Below, in pieces: positions 1 to 4,629 of a stretch of 8,876 bases of DNA. The position numbers were made by a program, and so were the translations under genes. Source of the DNA: Micavibrio aeruginosavorus (GTDB lineage: Bacteria > Pseudomonadota > Alphaproteobacteria > Micavibrionales > Micavibrionaceae); assembly GCA_003240795.1 (NCBI GenBank), contig QFNK01000059.1, positions 1 through 8,876 on the forward strand, written 5' to 3'. The first letter of the stretch is position 1; the number at the start of each line of letters is the position of its first letter. Under the pieces are notes generated by a model. The model was not told the DNA's origin. It did no database searches and worked only from the letters and a program-made list of their open reading frames with translations.

Positions 1-266
1 TGGATATCCAGATGCCGGAAATGGACGGTTTAACGGCCACGCGAACCATCCGTAACATGGAAGAAGAGCAAAGCCGGGACAGAACGCCCATTATCGGCCT
101 GACAGCTCACGCGCTGGTCGCGGACAAGCAGAAATGTATCGAAGCTGGCATGGATGACTATTTGTCCAAACCGATCGTTGAAAACGATCTCAAGTCTGCA
201 ATGTTGAACCAGATGCAGAAAAAGCCCGGTTCATCGAACCAGGCTCTTTCTGTAGTGGGGGAATGA
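1..266 (+). CDS. Receiver (REC) domain, C-terminal end of a probable hybrid histidine kinase (partial)
   Basis: The reading frame is open from the left edge (first full codon at 3-5) to a TGA at 264-266, so the true start lies outside the window. The visible part is the second half of a CheY-like receiver. The motif DIQMPEMDG opens it, and its first Asp (codon 3-5) is the expected phospho-acceptor. GLTAHA then supplies the conserved Thr, and DDYLSKP supplies the conserved Lys. The DxQMPxMDG form and the absence of any output domain after the receiver (only about 20 polar residues follow) are typical of receivers at the end of hybrid sensor kinases, although a stand-alone CheY-like protein cannot be excluded. 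It converges on the sigma-factor gene, with 23 bp between the stop codons. A role upstream of the neighbouring sigma factor or response regulator is possible but not shown. Confidence 0.85.
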   Translation, partial: DIQMPEMDGLTATRTIRNMEEEQSRDRTPIIGLTAHALVADKQKCIEAGMDDYLSKPIVENDLKSAMLNQMQKKPGSSNQALSVVGE

Positions 267-289
267 AATAGTTTTGCGGGGCAGCCTTA

Positions 290-832
290 TTAGGCTGCTG
301 CGCGCATCTGGGAAGCACCCAGTTCGTATACGTTCTGACCGATACCAGGCGTCGCAGGACCTTCCATAAGTGCGATCAGCTGGTTGCGGGCGCGGGACAG
401 GCGGGAGCGTACCGTTCCGACCGGAATGTTCAGCGCTTCTGCAACTTCTTGATATTGCATGCCTTTAACACAGACCAGAACCAGGATTTCCTTGTGTTCC
501 GCGGACATGTGGTTCATGGCTTCGGCCATTGCCTTGACTTCCATTTTGACGTGCTGGTCTGGAGCGACCGAACGGTTTTCAATATGGAAATCTGGATCGT
601 ATTGGCTTTCGAATTTAACCTTGCGGCGGTAATCCGTAACAAAGATGTTGTACATCACTTTGGATGTCCATTTGAACAGGTCCGTGCCCGTTTCAAAGTA
701 GTCGCTCTTTTCCAGAGCGCGCAGAAGTGTGGATTGCAGGAGATCCTCTGCCTGCGCGGTGCTGCGTGTCAGCTTGCTGGCAAATTTGCGCAGTTTTGGC
801 ATTTCTTGAACGAGTTCCGCTTGCGTGAACAT
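290..832 (-). CDS. ECF (group 4) RNA polymerase sigma factor, EcfG-like
   Basis: This is a 180-residue sigma-70-family protein with only regions 2 and 4, as in ECF factors. Region 2 (about residues 10-75) includes AEDLLQSTLLRAL and the core-binding/-10-recognition stretch ending NIFVTDYRRK. Region 4 (about 105-157) has the helix-turn-helix YQEVAEALNIPVGTVRSRLSRAR. The frame is open upstream to a further ATG at 916. I chose the ATG at 830-832 because an AAGGAG ribosome-binding site sits 8 bases before it and the sigma-2 homology starts shortly after. Length and the GTDLFKW-type region 2 resemble the alphaproteobacterial EcfG (ECF15) group that drives the general stress response, and four EcfG-type promoters lie within 4 kb. 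However, no nepR or phyR gene is adjacent, and I see no GGAAC-type promoter in front of this gene. EcfG identity is therefore probable, not proven. The gene is divergent from the response regulator at 1014. Confidence 0.9.
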   Translation of the reverse strand: MFTQAELVQEMPKLRKFASKLTRSTAQAEDLLQSTLLRALEKSDYFETGTDLFKWTSKVMYNIFVTDYRRKVKFESQYDPDFHIENRSVAPDQHVKMEVKAMAEAMNHMSAEHKEILVLVCVKGMQYQEVAEALNIPVGTVRSRLSRARNQLIALMEGPATPGIGQNVYELGASQMRAAA

Positions 833-939
833 TTCAGTATCTCCTTTTTCTTCAAAAAGCATTTGTTTGCGTCTTGAGAGAAAGGTACCGCCGCTTAGTA
901 ACATGGATTTTTCCAAAGTGTTTCAGTTTTGAAAAAGTC

Positions 940-972
940 TGTATCATTTTTGTAACAAAGAGTTTATATAAT
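940..972 (+). promoter_or_regulatory. Candidate response-regulator box (direct repeat) with -10 element, promoter of the OmpR-type regulator
   Basis: A perfect TATAAT lies at 967-972, 41 bases before the start codon of the response-regulator gene. No acceptable TTGACA-like -35 lies at the usual distance. Instead, a direct repeat TGTATCA (940-946) and TGTAACA (951-957) occupies the -35 region, with starts spaced 11 bp and the second copy ending 9 bp before the -10. That spacing and placement match tandem sites of OmpR/PhoB-family regulators, such as Pho boxes, that replace a -35. Autoregulation by the downstream gene product is an inference. Confidence 0.4.
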
Positions 973-997
973 CAGATCAATCCATTAAAACTGCCAA
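968..997 (-). promoter_or_regulatory. Possible housekeeping promoter for the ECF sigma gene
   Basis: On the minus strand, TTGGCA (complement of 992-997, five of six matches to the -35 consensus) is followed after 18 bp by GATTAT (complement of 968-973, four of six matches to the -10). Transcription would start near 961 and give a leader of about 130 bases before the ribosome-binding site. It overlaps the opposing -10 at 967-972, so the two divergent transcripts could compete. The match is modest, and A/T-rich DNA gives such hits easily. Confidence 0.25.
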
Positions 998-1013
998 TTT
1001 CGTAGGAAAACGC

Positions 1014-1748
1014 ATGCCAAATAGGTTTACAGTCCTGAGCGTAGATGACGATGAAGGCCTGCAAACGGTTGTTACGCACTATTTGAGCGGAGAAGGATAC
1101 AAAACCCTGTCCGCCGGCAGCGGTGCGGCATTGATGGAGTTGCTGAAAGACAACGCTCCCAACATAATCCTGCTGGACCTTGTCCTGCCTGATACGGACG
1201 GCATAAGCATCCTGGCGCAGCTTCGCGCCCTTTATAAGATCCCTGTTATCGTCGTGAGTGGTAAGAGCGATACAACGGAAAAAATCGTCTGTCTTGAGAT
1301 GGGCGCCGATGATTACATGACGAAACCGTTCGAAATGCGCGAACTGTCCGCCCGAATCAAGGCGGTTCTTCGCCGCGGCGAGGATCGCGCGCCAGCAGGG
1401 CAGCAAAGCGCGCCGGAGCAGAACAACAGCAGGGCGCTGCGATTCGGTGATTGGGTATTGGACAAGGAACGCTTTCAATTATTCGATAAAAACAATGTTT
1501 CGGCCGATCTGACGACAGGTGAATATCGCCTGCTGGAGGCTCTGGTCGATGCCTCAAACAAAGTTTTGTCGCGCGAACGCCTTTTCGAGATCACCCGTGA
1601 AGGGGATTACGATACCTTTGACCGCGCGGTCGATATTCAGGTCGGACGCCTCCGTAAAAAGCTCAATGACGACCCGAAAGACCCTCAATATATCAAAACG
1701 GTGCGCGGCATCGGGTATATGTTCTGCGGTTCGGTAAAAGCGGACTAG
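1014..1748 (+). CDS. OmpR/PhoB-family DNA-binding response regulator
   Basis: The 244-residue protein has the complete two-domain layout. The N-terminal receiver (about 5-120) shows the acidic pocket D11-D12-D13, phospho-acceptor D55 in LLDLVLPDTDG, switch residue S82 in VIVVSGKSD and K104 in DDYMTKPF. A linker rich in Ala, Gln and Glu (about 121-140) leads to a C-terminal winged helix (about 142-240). That domain includes LTTGEYRLLEAL, the recognition-helix segment AVDIQVGRLRKKL, and the wing IKTVRGIGYMF typical of the Trans_reg_C family. The ATG at 1014 is preceded by AGGA at about 1003-1006. No histidine kinase is directly adjacent in the same operon, so the partner is unknown; the receiver protein at the left edge or a distant kinase are options. 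The gene is transcribed away from the ECF sigma gene across a shared 181-bp control region. The family's usual length is 220-245, so it is full size. Confidence 0.95.
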   Translation: MPNRFTVLSVDDDEGLQTVVTHYLSGEGYKTLSAGSGAALMELLKDNAPNIILLDLVLPDTDGISILAQLRALYKIPVIVVSGKSDTTEKIVCLEMGADDYMTKPFEMRELSARIKAVLRRGEDRAPAGQQSAPEQNNSRALRFGDWVLDKERFQLFDKNNVSADLTTGEYRLLEALVDASNKVLSRERLFEITREGDYDTFDRAVDIQVGRLRKKLNDDPKDPQYIKTVRGIGYMFCGSVKAD

Positions 1749-1789
1749 CTTAACCCTTCCTTAAACAGCCAATTTTTAAAGATTTCCTT

Positions 1790-1814
1790 GGAACCGGAAG
1801 CGCATCTTTGCGTT
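1790..1814 (+). promoter_or_regulatory. EcfG-type promoter 1 (GGAAC-N16-CGTT)
   Basis: GGAAC at 1790-1794, a 16-bp spacer and CGTT at 1811-1814 match the published consensus for alphaproteobacterial general-stress sigma factors exactly. The start codon of the DUF883 gene is 39 bases beyond the -10 element, which leaves room for a leader of about 30 bases with its AAGGAA ribosome-binding site. It would drive the two-gene unit 1854-2656. Confidence 0.8.
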
Positions 1815-1853
1815 TGCGAAGTAACTGAATATTTAAAATAAGGAAATTTAATC

Positions 1854-2207
1854 ATGGCAAAAGAAATGATGAAAGAAGCAGCAAACTCCGTATCCAAGGA
1901 AGTTTCGAACCTGAAAAACAAAGCTGACTACAGCGCAATCCAGCAGGACTTGGAAACACTGAAGGAAGATGCCCGCGTTCTGCGCGACGATGCGCTGGTA
2001 CTGGGCAAAGACCTGAAAGAAGAAGGACGCAAGCGTCTTTCCGCTGCAGAAGTCCGCGCACAGGAAGCAATGGAAGAAGCCCGTGAAAAAGGCCGTGAAC
2101 AACTGGCTTATATCGCAAGCTTCGTTCAGCACAACCCTGCGCAATCCCTGGCAATCGCATTTGTCGGTGGAGTGATCGCCAACATGCTGCTCGGACGCCG
2201 GAGATAA
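1854..2207 (+). CDS. DUF883-family membrane protein (ElaB/YqjD/YgaM-like)
   Basis: The 117-residue protein is almost entirely one long, highly charged amphipathic helix (residues 1 to about 88, rich in Lys, Glu and Ala, with probable coiled-coil character). It ends in a C-terminal membrane anchor (about 97-113) with the family hallmarks: an NP turn before the helix, a GG within it, and a final LLGRRR. In Escherichia coli, relatives YqjD, ElaB and YgaM are tail-anchored inner-membrane proteins that bind ribosomes in stationary phase or stress. That role is family knowledge, not visible here. The start has AAGGAA about eight bases upstream (1840-1845). It lies two bases from the following holin-superfamily gene, the same pairing as yqjD-yqjE. 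The EcfG-type promoter at 1790-1814 predicts induction by general stress or stationary phase. Confidence 0.85.
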   Translation: MAKEMMKEAANSVSKEVSNLKNKADYSAIQQDLETLKEDARVLRDDALVLGKDLKEEGRKRLSAAEVRAQEAMEEAREKGREQLAYIASFVQHNPAQSLAIAFVGGVIANMLLGRRR

Positions 2208-2209
2208 TT

Positions 2210-2656
2210 ATGTCTCCGTTGATACGTGATCTTGTGGTTAACGGCCTCCTGGCCGGTACCGCAGTCAGAAAGGCGAAAAAAACTTCGATGAGCATGGGCG
2301 TCTACGCCCTTGCCGGCGGAGTCGCCGCTCTGGCATTCGTTTTTTTTGTGATCGCCGGATACAGCTATCTTCTGATGCAGGAATTCTCCGCACCTGTCGC
2401 GGCCTCTATAACGGGCAGCGTCGTTATGTTGATTTCCATCGCCATAGGCGTTGTGGGTCATTATACGATCAACCGCAAGCAGGCTATTAAAAAGCCTTCT
2501 TTCGACGGCGGGTTCGTGGATTCTATCGAGGGGACGATGAAATCGCTTCTCAATGGATTTGAAGATCCTGTAAAGGATAATCCAAAGCTGGCTTTACTGC
2601 TTGCCGCACTGGCAGGTTTCGCAGCCGGTGATCATTTGGGCGAAAAAACACATTAA
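2210..2656 (+). CDS. Phage_holin_3_6 / YqjE-like inner-membrane protein
   Basis: The protein has 148 residues, with a short positively charged N-terminal region (R20, K21, K23, K24), two strong transmembrane helices (about 31-56 and 62-84), a soluble stretch of about 40 residues, and a third hydrophobic segment (about 126-140) introduced by DNPK. This matches the DUF1469/Phage_holin_3_6 family, whose bacterial members such as YqjE sit next to DUF883 genes. Despite the family name, no lysis function is implied. The ATG follows the DUF883 stop codon by two bases, and its GGAG (2200-2203) lies inside the upstream gene, so the two are co-transcribed and probably translationally coupled. The partnership suggests a membrane complex with the DUF883 protein, which is inference. 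No terminator is visible before the next promoter at 2669, so read-through into the entericidin gene is possible. Confidence 0.75.
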   Translation: MSPLIRDLVVNGLLAGTAVRKAKKTSMSMGVYALAGGVAALAFVFFVIAGYSYLLMQEFSAPVAASITGSVVMLISIAIGVVGHYTINRKQAIKKPSFDGGFVDSIEGTMKSLLNGFEDPVKDNPKLALLLAALAGFAAGDHLGEKTH

Positions 2657-2668
2657 TTGTAAGCGGCG

Positions 2669-2693
2669 GGAACATTTTATAAAGCCGCGCGTT
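2669..2693 (+). promoter_or_regulatory. EcfG-type promoter 2 (GGAAC-N16-CGTT)
   Basis: GGAAC at 2669-2673, a 16-bp spacer and CGTT at 2690-2693 give a second exact match. The first two promoters also share the bases TTGC-like just after the core (CGTTTGC in both). The -10 ends 43 bases before the entericidin start. A small GCGGC/GCCGC inverted repeat (2663-2667 and 2684-2688) overlaps it but lacks a T-run, so it does not look like a terminator. Confidence 0.8.
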
Positions 2694-2736
2694 TGCTGAT
2701 CCGATAAAAACACAAACATTTAACTAGAGAGGAACT

Positions 2737-2874
2737 ATGAAATACATTCTTTTTGCACTTTGCGCAGTTATGCTCGCTTCTCCGCTGGCAGCTTGCTCCA
2801 ACACAGTACACGGAGCCGGTGAAGACATCGAAAACGCTGGTGAAAACATCCAGCACAACGTACCTGCCAAATAA
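2737..2874 (+). CDS. Entericidin A/B-family small lipoprotein
   Basis: This is a 45-residue protein. It has a classic lipoprotein signal: a basic start (MK), a hydrophobic stretch and the lipobox LAAC with the lipidated Cys at residue 20. The mature 26 residues, with the core TVHGAGEDIENAGENIQ, match the entericidin family pattern of a Cys followed by an amphipathic GxGxDIExAGxxI segment. In E. coli, EcnA/EcnB are small membrane-associated lipoproteins described as an antidote/toxin pair; only one member of that type is visible here. An AGAGGA ribosome-binding site lies just upstream, and the EcfG-type promoter at 2669-2693 drives it. In E. coli, ecnB is induced in stationary phase, which agrees with a stress promoter here. 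The stop codon overlaps the ribosome-binding site of the next small gene. Confidence 0.85.
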   Translation: MKYILFALCAVMLASPLAACSNTVHGAGEDIENAGENIQHNVPAK

Positions 2875-2885
2875 GGAGATTTAAC

Positions 2886-3050
2886 ATGAACAACAAAGGC
2901 CTTCTCGTCGTAATCGCCCTTATCCTCGTTGCCATTCTCGGCGTTCTGGTTGTCAACCACAACAACCGTCCGAAAACTGTCGGCGAAAACGTAAGCGAAG
3001 TTGTTGAAGAAATCGGCGACGAAATCGACGACAACACGACAGCACGTTAA
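2886..3050 (+). CDS. Small single-span membrane protein, unknown function
   Basis: The 54-residue product has a short polar start (MNNK), one transmembrane helix (about residues 5-23) and a strongly acidic tail (TVGENVSEVVEEIGDEIDD) that could form an amphipathic helix. The ATG is preceded by a perfect AAGGAG at 2873-2878, which overlaps the stop codon of the entericidin gene. This makes the frame convincing despite its size and indicates translational coupling. The T-run of an intrinsic terminator ends 48 bases downstream. The tail has the same spacing of Gly, Glu and Ile as the entericidin core, so the two may interact or share a membrane-surface role. This is inference. I do not recognise a named family. 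Confidence 0.75.
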   Translation: MNNKGLLVVIALILVAILGVLVVNHNNRPKTVGENVSEVVEEIGDEIDDNTTAR

Positions 3051-3073
3051 TAGATCATTCTATTTCTTAAAAG

Positions 3074-3098
3074 CCACGGCGCGAGCCGTGGTTTTTTT
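3074..3098 (+). terminator. Intrinsic terminator after the entericidin/small-membrane-protein unit
   Basis: A perfect 7-bp GC-rich stem (CCACGGC at 3074-3080, GCCGTGG at 3085-3091) with a GCGA tetraloop of GNRA type is followed by seven T residues (3092-3098). It lies only 9 bp before the next EcfG-type promoter. Confidence 0.92.
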
Positions 3099-3107
3099 CG
3101 TATGCGG

Positions 3108-3133
3108 GGAACCAATCTGTGCCGTTTCATGTT
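3108..3133 (+). promoter_or_regulatory. EcfG-type promoter 3 (GGAAC-N17-TGTT)
   Basis: GGAAC at 3108-3112 is followed after 17 bp by TGTT at 3130-3133. The -35 is perfect. The -10 keeps the invariant GTT but has T for the less conserved C. The PRC-barrel gene starts 46 bases beyond. A CGTTT at 3123 is only 10 bp from the -35, too close to act as its partner. Confidence 0.6.
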
Positions 3134-3179
3134 AGAAGACCGGATTGTTTAATCACTCATTAATAACATGGAGAAAAGC

Positions 3180-3980
3180 ATGAATAAGAAAATTTTGATG
3201 GCTGCATCCGTCCTCGCCATTATGGCATCCATTCCGGCATATGCGGAAACGGCCGCTGAAGCATCGGCAAACGTAGAAGTAAAAACGGAAAACGTTTTGG
3301 ACAAAGCCGGTAACGCAATCGAGCGCAATGCTGAAAAAGCAAAAGCCGCAACTAAAGAAGCTTACAGCGATGTAAAAGCGTACTTCACGGATGATGATAA
3401 TATTTCGGCTGTAACCGATCTGAAAATGTCCTCCGTCCGCACGGCTGACAAGCTGATGGGCGCAACGGTCCAGGACCCAACGGGTAAGGCCATCGGTAAG
3501 ATCGAAGACACGCTTGTTTCCAAAGATGGCGACATTGAACGTGTAATCATCAATGATGGCGGCGTTCTCGGTCTCGGCGGCAAACTCGTATCGTTTGATG
3601 ACGATGTTATCGAAGGCATTCGTAACAACGAAGACGTTGTTGTGAAGCTGAACGAAGCCTCCATCAAGAATGCAGCCGCATTCGATTACGATAAATCTAT
3701 GCCTGCAGGCACGTTCAGTGTAAAAAAACTTATCGGCGCGAAAGTGCTTGATGACAAAGGCAAGAATATCGGCAGCGTAGACACGATCGCATTCGATGGT
3801 GATGATGCGGACTACGTCGTTGTTGCCTTTAACAAGATACTTGGCATGGGCGGCGACAAAGCCGCTATGGATTTCGAAGCGCTGAACATTGTCGACAATG
3901 GCGGCAAGTACAGCTTTAAGCTGAACGCAGAGCAAAGCGCTCAGTTCAACAGCTTCAAACAGTCCACAAAGGCCAACTAG
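3180..3980 (+). CDS. Exported protein with two PRC-barrel domains
   Basis: I take the ATG at 3180 (266 residues) over one at 3168, because a GGAG at 3170-3173 is well spaced for it and it begins directly with the signal peptide. Residues 1-22 form a signal sequence ending AYA, with cleavage expected before E23. A charged helical segment (about 32-70, containing AGNAIERNAEKAKAAT) follows. Then come two PRC-barrel units, about 90-165 (LMGATVQDPTGKAIGKIED) and 182-252 (LIGAKVLDDKGKNIGSVD). The two are clearly internal repeats, each with a GLGGK or GMGGD element. PRC barrels are small beta-barrel adaptor or binding modules; exported two-barrel versions are common in alphaproteobacteria, with no settled function. 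The gene stands alone between its own EcfG-type promoter and a long terminator, so a periplasmic or envelope stress role is likely but not shown. Confidence 0.85.
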   Translation: MNKKILMAASVLAIMASIPAYAETAAEASANVEVKTENVLDKAGNAIERNAEKAKAATKEAYSDVKAYFTDDDNISAVTDLKMSSVRTADKLMGATVQDPTGKAIGKIEDTLVSKDGDIERVIINDGGVLGLGGKLVSFDDDVIEGIRNNEDVVVKLNEASIKNAAAFDYDKSMPAGTFSVKKLIGAKVLDDKGKNIGSVDTIAFDGDDADYVVVAFNKILGMGGDKAAMDFEALNIVDNGGKYSFKLNAEQSAQFNSFKQSTKAN

Positions 3981-3989
3981 AATAAGATT

Positions 3990-4006
3990 GCATATTTATA
4001 ATATGC
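3990..4006 (+). other. Short A/T-rich inverted repeat after the PRC-barrel gene
   Basis: GCATATT (3990-3996) and AATATGC (4000-4006) form a perfect 7-bp stem with a 3-base loop. It starts ten bases after the stop codon and is followed by TTTCTT. It may be a weak first hairpin ahead of the strong terminator, stabilising the 3' end of the mRNA, or a protein-binding palindrome. Confidence 0.4.
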
Positions 4007-4013
4007 TTTCTTG

Positions 4014-4052
4014 AAAAGTGCCTCCATCGATCCCCCCGATGGAGGCACTTTT
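4014..4052. terminator. Strong intrinsic terminator, 16-bp perfect stem
   Basis: The arms 4014-4029 and 4037-4052 are perfectly complementary over 16 bp, including a GTGCCTCC/GGAGGCAC core, with a 7-base C-rich loop. The A-run at the left and T-run at the right make it able to work in both directions. It separates the PRC-barrel gene from the next EcfG-type promoter, which begins 14 bp later. Confidence 0.9.
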
Positions 4053-4066
4053 ACATTTAATTTTAG

Positions 4067-4091
4067 GGAACTTCCCGTCATGTATTTTGTT
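4067..4091 (+). promoter_or_regulatory. EcfG-type promoter 4 (GGAAC-N16-TGTT)
   Basis: GGAAC at 4067-4071, a 16-bp spacer and TGTT at 4088-4091. The -35 sits inside a small palindrome, GGGAA-C-TTCCC (4066-4076). The start codon of the 75-residue protein is 42 bases beyond the -10. No other promoter is visible before the glycine-zipper lipoprotein, so this one probably drives both genes. Confidence 0.65.
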
Positions 4092-4133
4092 GGGAATGCA
4101 GATACAAAGAGAAATACGAGGAGATTTTCTAAA

Positions 4134-4361
4134 ATGAAAACGTCAAGTCATATCGAAAAAGTATCTATGCAAATGGATGATATCATCTCTGTTTGCGGCG
4201 CTATTCCGCGCGGTGATGAACTGCCACAAGTGGCGGGAGAGCAGGATATCCTGATGGATATTTACAGCGATATGCTGAACATGCCGCGTGAATTCGCAAA
4301 TGCACGTATTCACCATCAGTTCGCCGATGACGAATACGATATAGAAAATATGATTCATTAA
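4134..4361 (+). CDS. Orphan small acidic protein (75 residues), unknown function
   Basis: A longer frame runs back to 4011, but it would cross the terminator and the promoter. The ATG at 4134 is preceded by GAGGAGA (about 4118-4124) and fits the transcript. The product has no signal peptide or membrane segment, so it should be cytoplasmic. It has a central predicted helix (about 36-62, QDILMDIYSDMLNMPREFANARI) and an acidic tail (DDEYDIEN). I do not recognise a family. The segment L-x-x-I-Y-x-D-M-L-N-x-P followed by an aromatic is loosely reminiscent of the first helix of the NepR anti-sigma factor (Y-x-D-V-V-N-E-P-V-P-D-R-F), but the PVPDRF motif itself is absent, so this is only a hint. It lies 22 bases before the glycine-zipper lipoprotein gene and is probably co-transcribed with it. 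Confidence 0.7.
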   Translation: MKTSSHIEKVSMQMDDIISVCGAIPRGDELPQVAGEQDILMDIYSDMLNMPREFANARIHHQFADDEYDIENMIH

Positions 4362-4383
4362 AATTGTAAGAAGGAGTTTGAAG

Positions 4384-4611
4384 ATGAAGAAATTTACATT
4401 CACAGTCGTATTGCTTTCAACAATAGCACTCGCAGCTTGCGGTAACTCCCGCGGTGAGCGCGCTCTGAGCGGTGCCGGTATCGGCGCAGGTGTCGGTGCG
4501 GTCGGTTCTGCCGTTACGGGCGGTAGTGTCCTGGGCGGCGCGGCTGTCGGCGGTCTCGCCGGCGGTGCTATCGGTGCCGTTACCAACAGAGACCAGGTGA
4601 ATCTGGACTAG
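4384..4611 (+). CDS. Glycine-zipper lipoprotein
   Basis: The protein has 75 residues. The ATG at 4384 is favoured over an in-frame TTG at 4378, since AAGGAG at 4371-4376 is ideally spaced from the ATG. The signal sequence MKKFTFTVVLL ends in the lipobox LAAC with the lipidated Cys at residue 19. The mature protein is dominated by a glycine-zipper (about 29-66), repeated GxxxG and AxxxG steps such as GAGIGAGVGAVG and GGAAVGGLAGGAIG, which form tightly packed membrane helices in the YMGG/OmpA-like zipper families. The polar tail is TNRDQVNLD. The absence of Asp at position +2 after the Cys (it is Gly) is compatible with outer-membrane sorting. It is probably co-transcribed with the 75-residue orphan from the EcfG-type promoter at 4067, and a strong terminator follows. 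Such lipoproteins are often envelope-stress genes; the exact function is unknown. Confidence 0.85.
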   Translation: MKKFTFTVVLLSTIALAACGNSRGERALSGAGIGAGVGAVGSAVTGGSVLGGAAVGGLAGGAIGAVTNRDQVNLD

Positions 4612-4629
4612 TCTTCCTGAAAAGGAAAC

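Noticed and set aside
281..298. Inverted repeat GCAGCC-N6-GGCTGC between the receiver gene and the convergent sigma gene, as a terminator
   Set aside because: The stem is only 6 bp, it overlaps the sigma gene's stop codon and last codons, and there is no T-run on either strand. It may weakly act on convergent transcripts but is not supportable as a terminator.
449..877. 142-residue plus-strand frame antisense to the sigma gene
   Set aside because: It lies wholly within a well-supported sigma-factor gene on the other strand, its composition is that of a shadow frame, and it has no recognisable motif or ribosome-binding site.
833..916. N-terminal extension of the sigma factor to the ATG at 916 (28 extra residues)
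   Set aside because: The internal ATG at 832 has a near-perfect ribosome-binding site, the extra residues match nothing in ECF factors, and the extension would consume the likely leader.
885..924. Possible autoregulatory EcfG-type promoter in front of the sigma gene (minus-strand GGAAA at about 911-915)
   Set aside because: The -35 is imperfect (GGAAA, not GGAAC) and no GTT lies 16-17 bp downstream; the nearest matches are at wrong spacing.
2210..2656. A phage lysis (holin) gene or prophage remnant, suggested by the family name
   Set aside because: The Phage_holin_3_6 family is mostly chromosomal YqjE-like proteins next to DUF883 genes. There is no endolysin or other phage gene nearby.
3153..3935. 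260-residue minus-strand frame opposite the PRC-barrel gene
   Set aside because: It is a shadow of the plus-strand gene, which has a signal peptide, two repeat domains, a ribosome-binding site, a promoter and a terminator. The antisense product is not domain-like.
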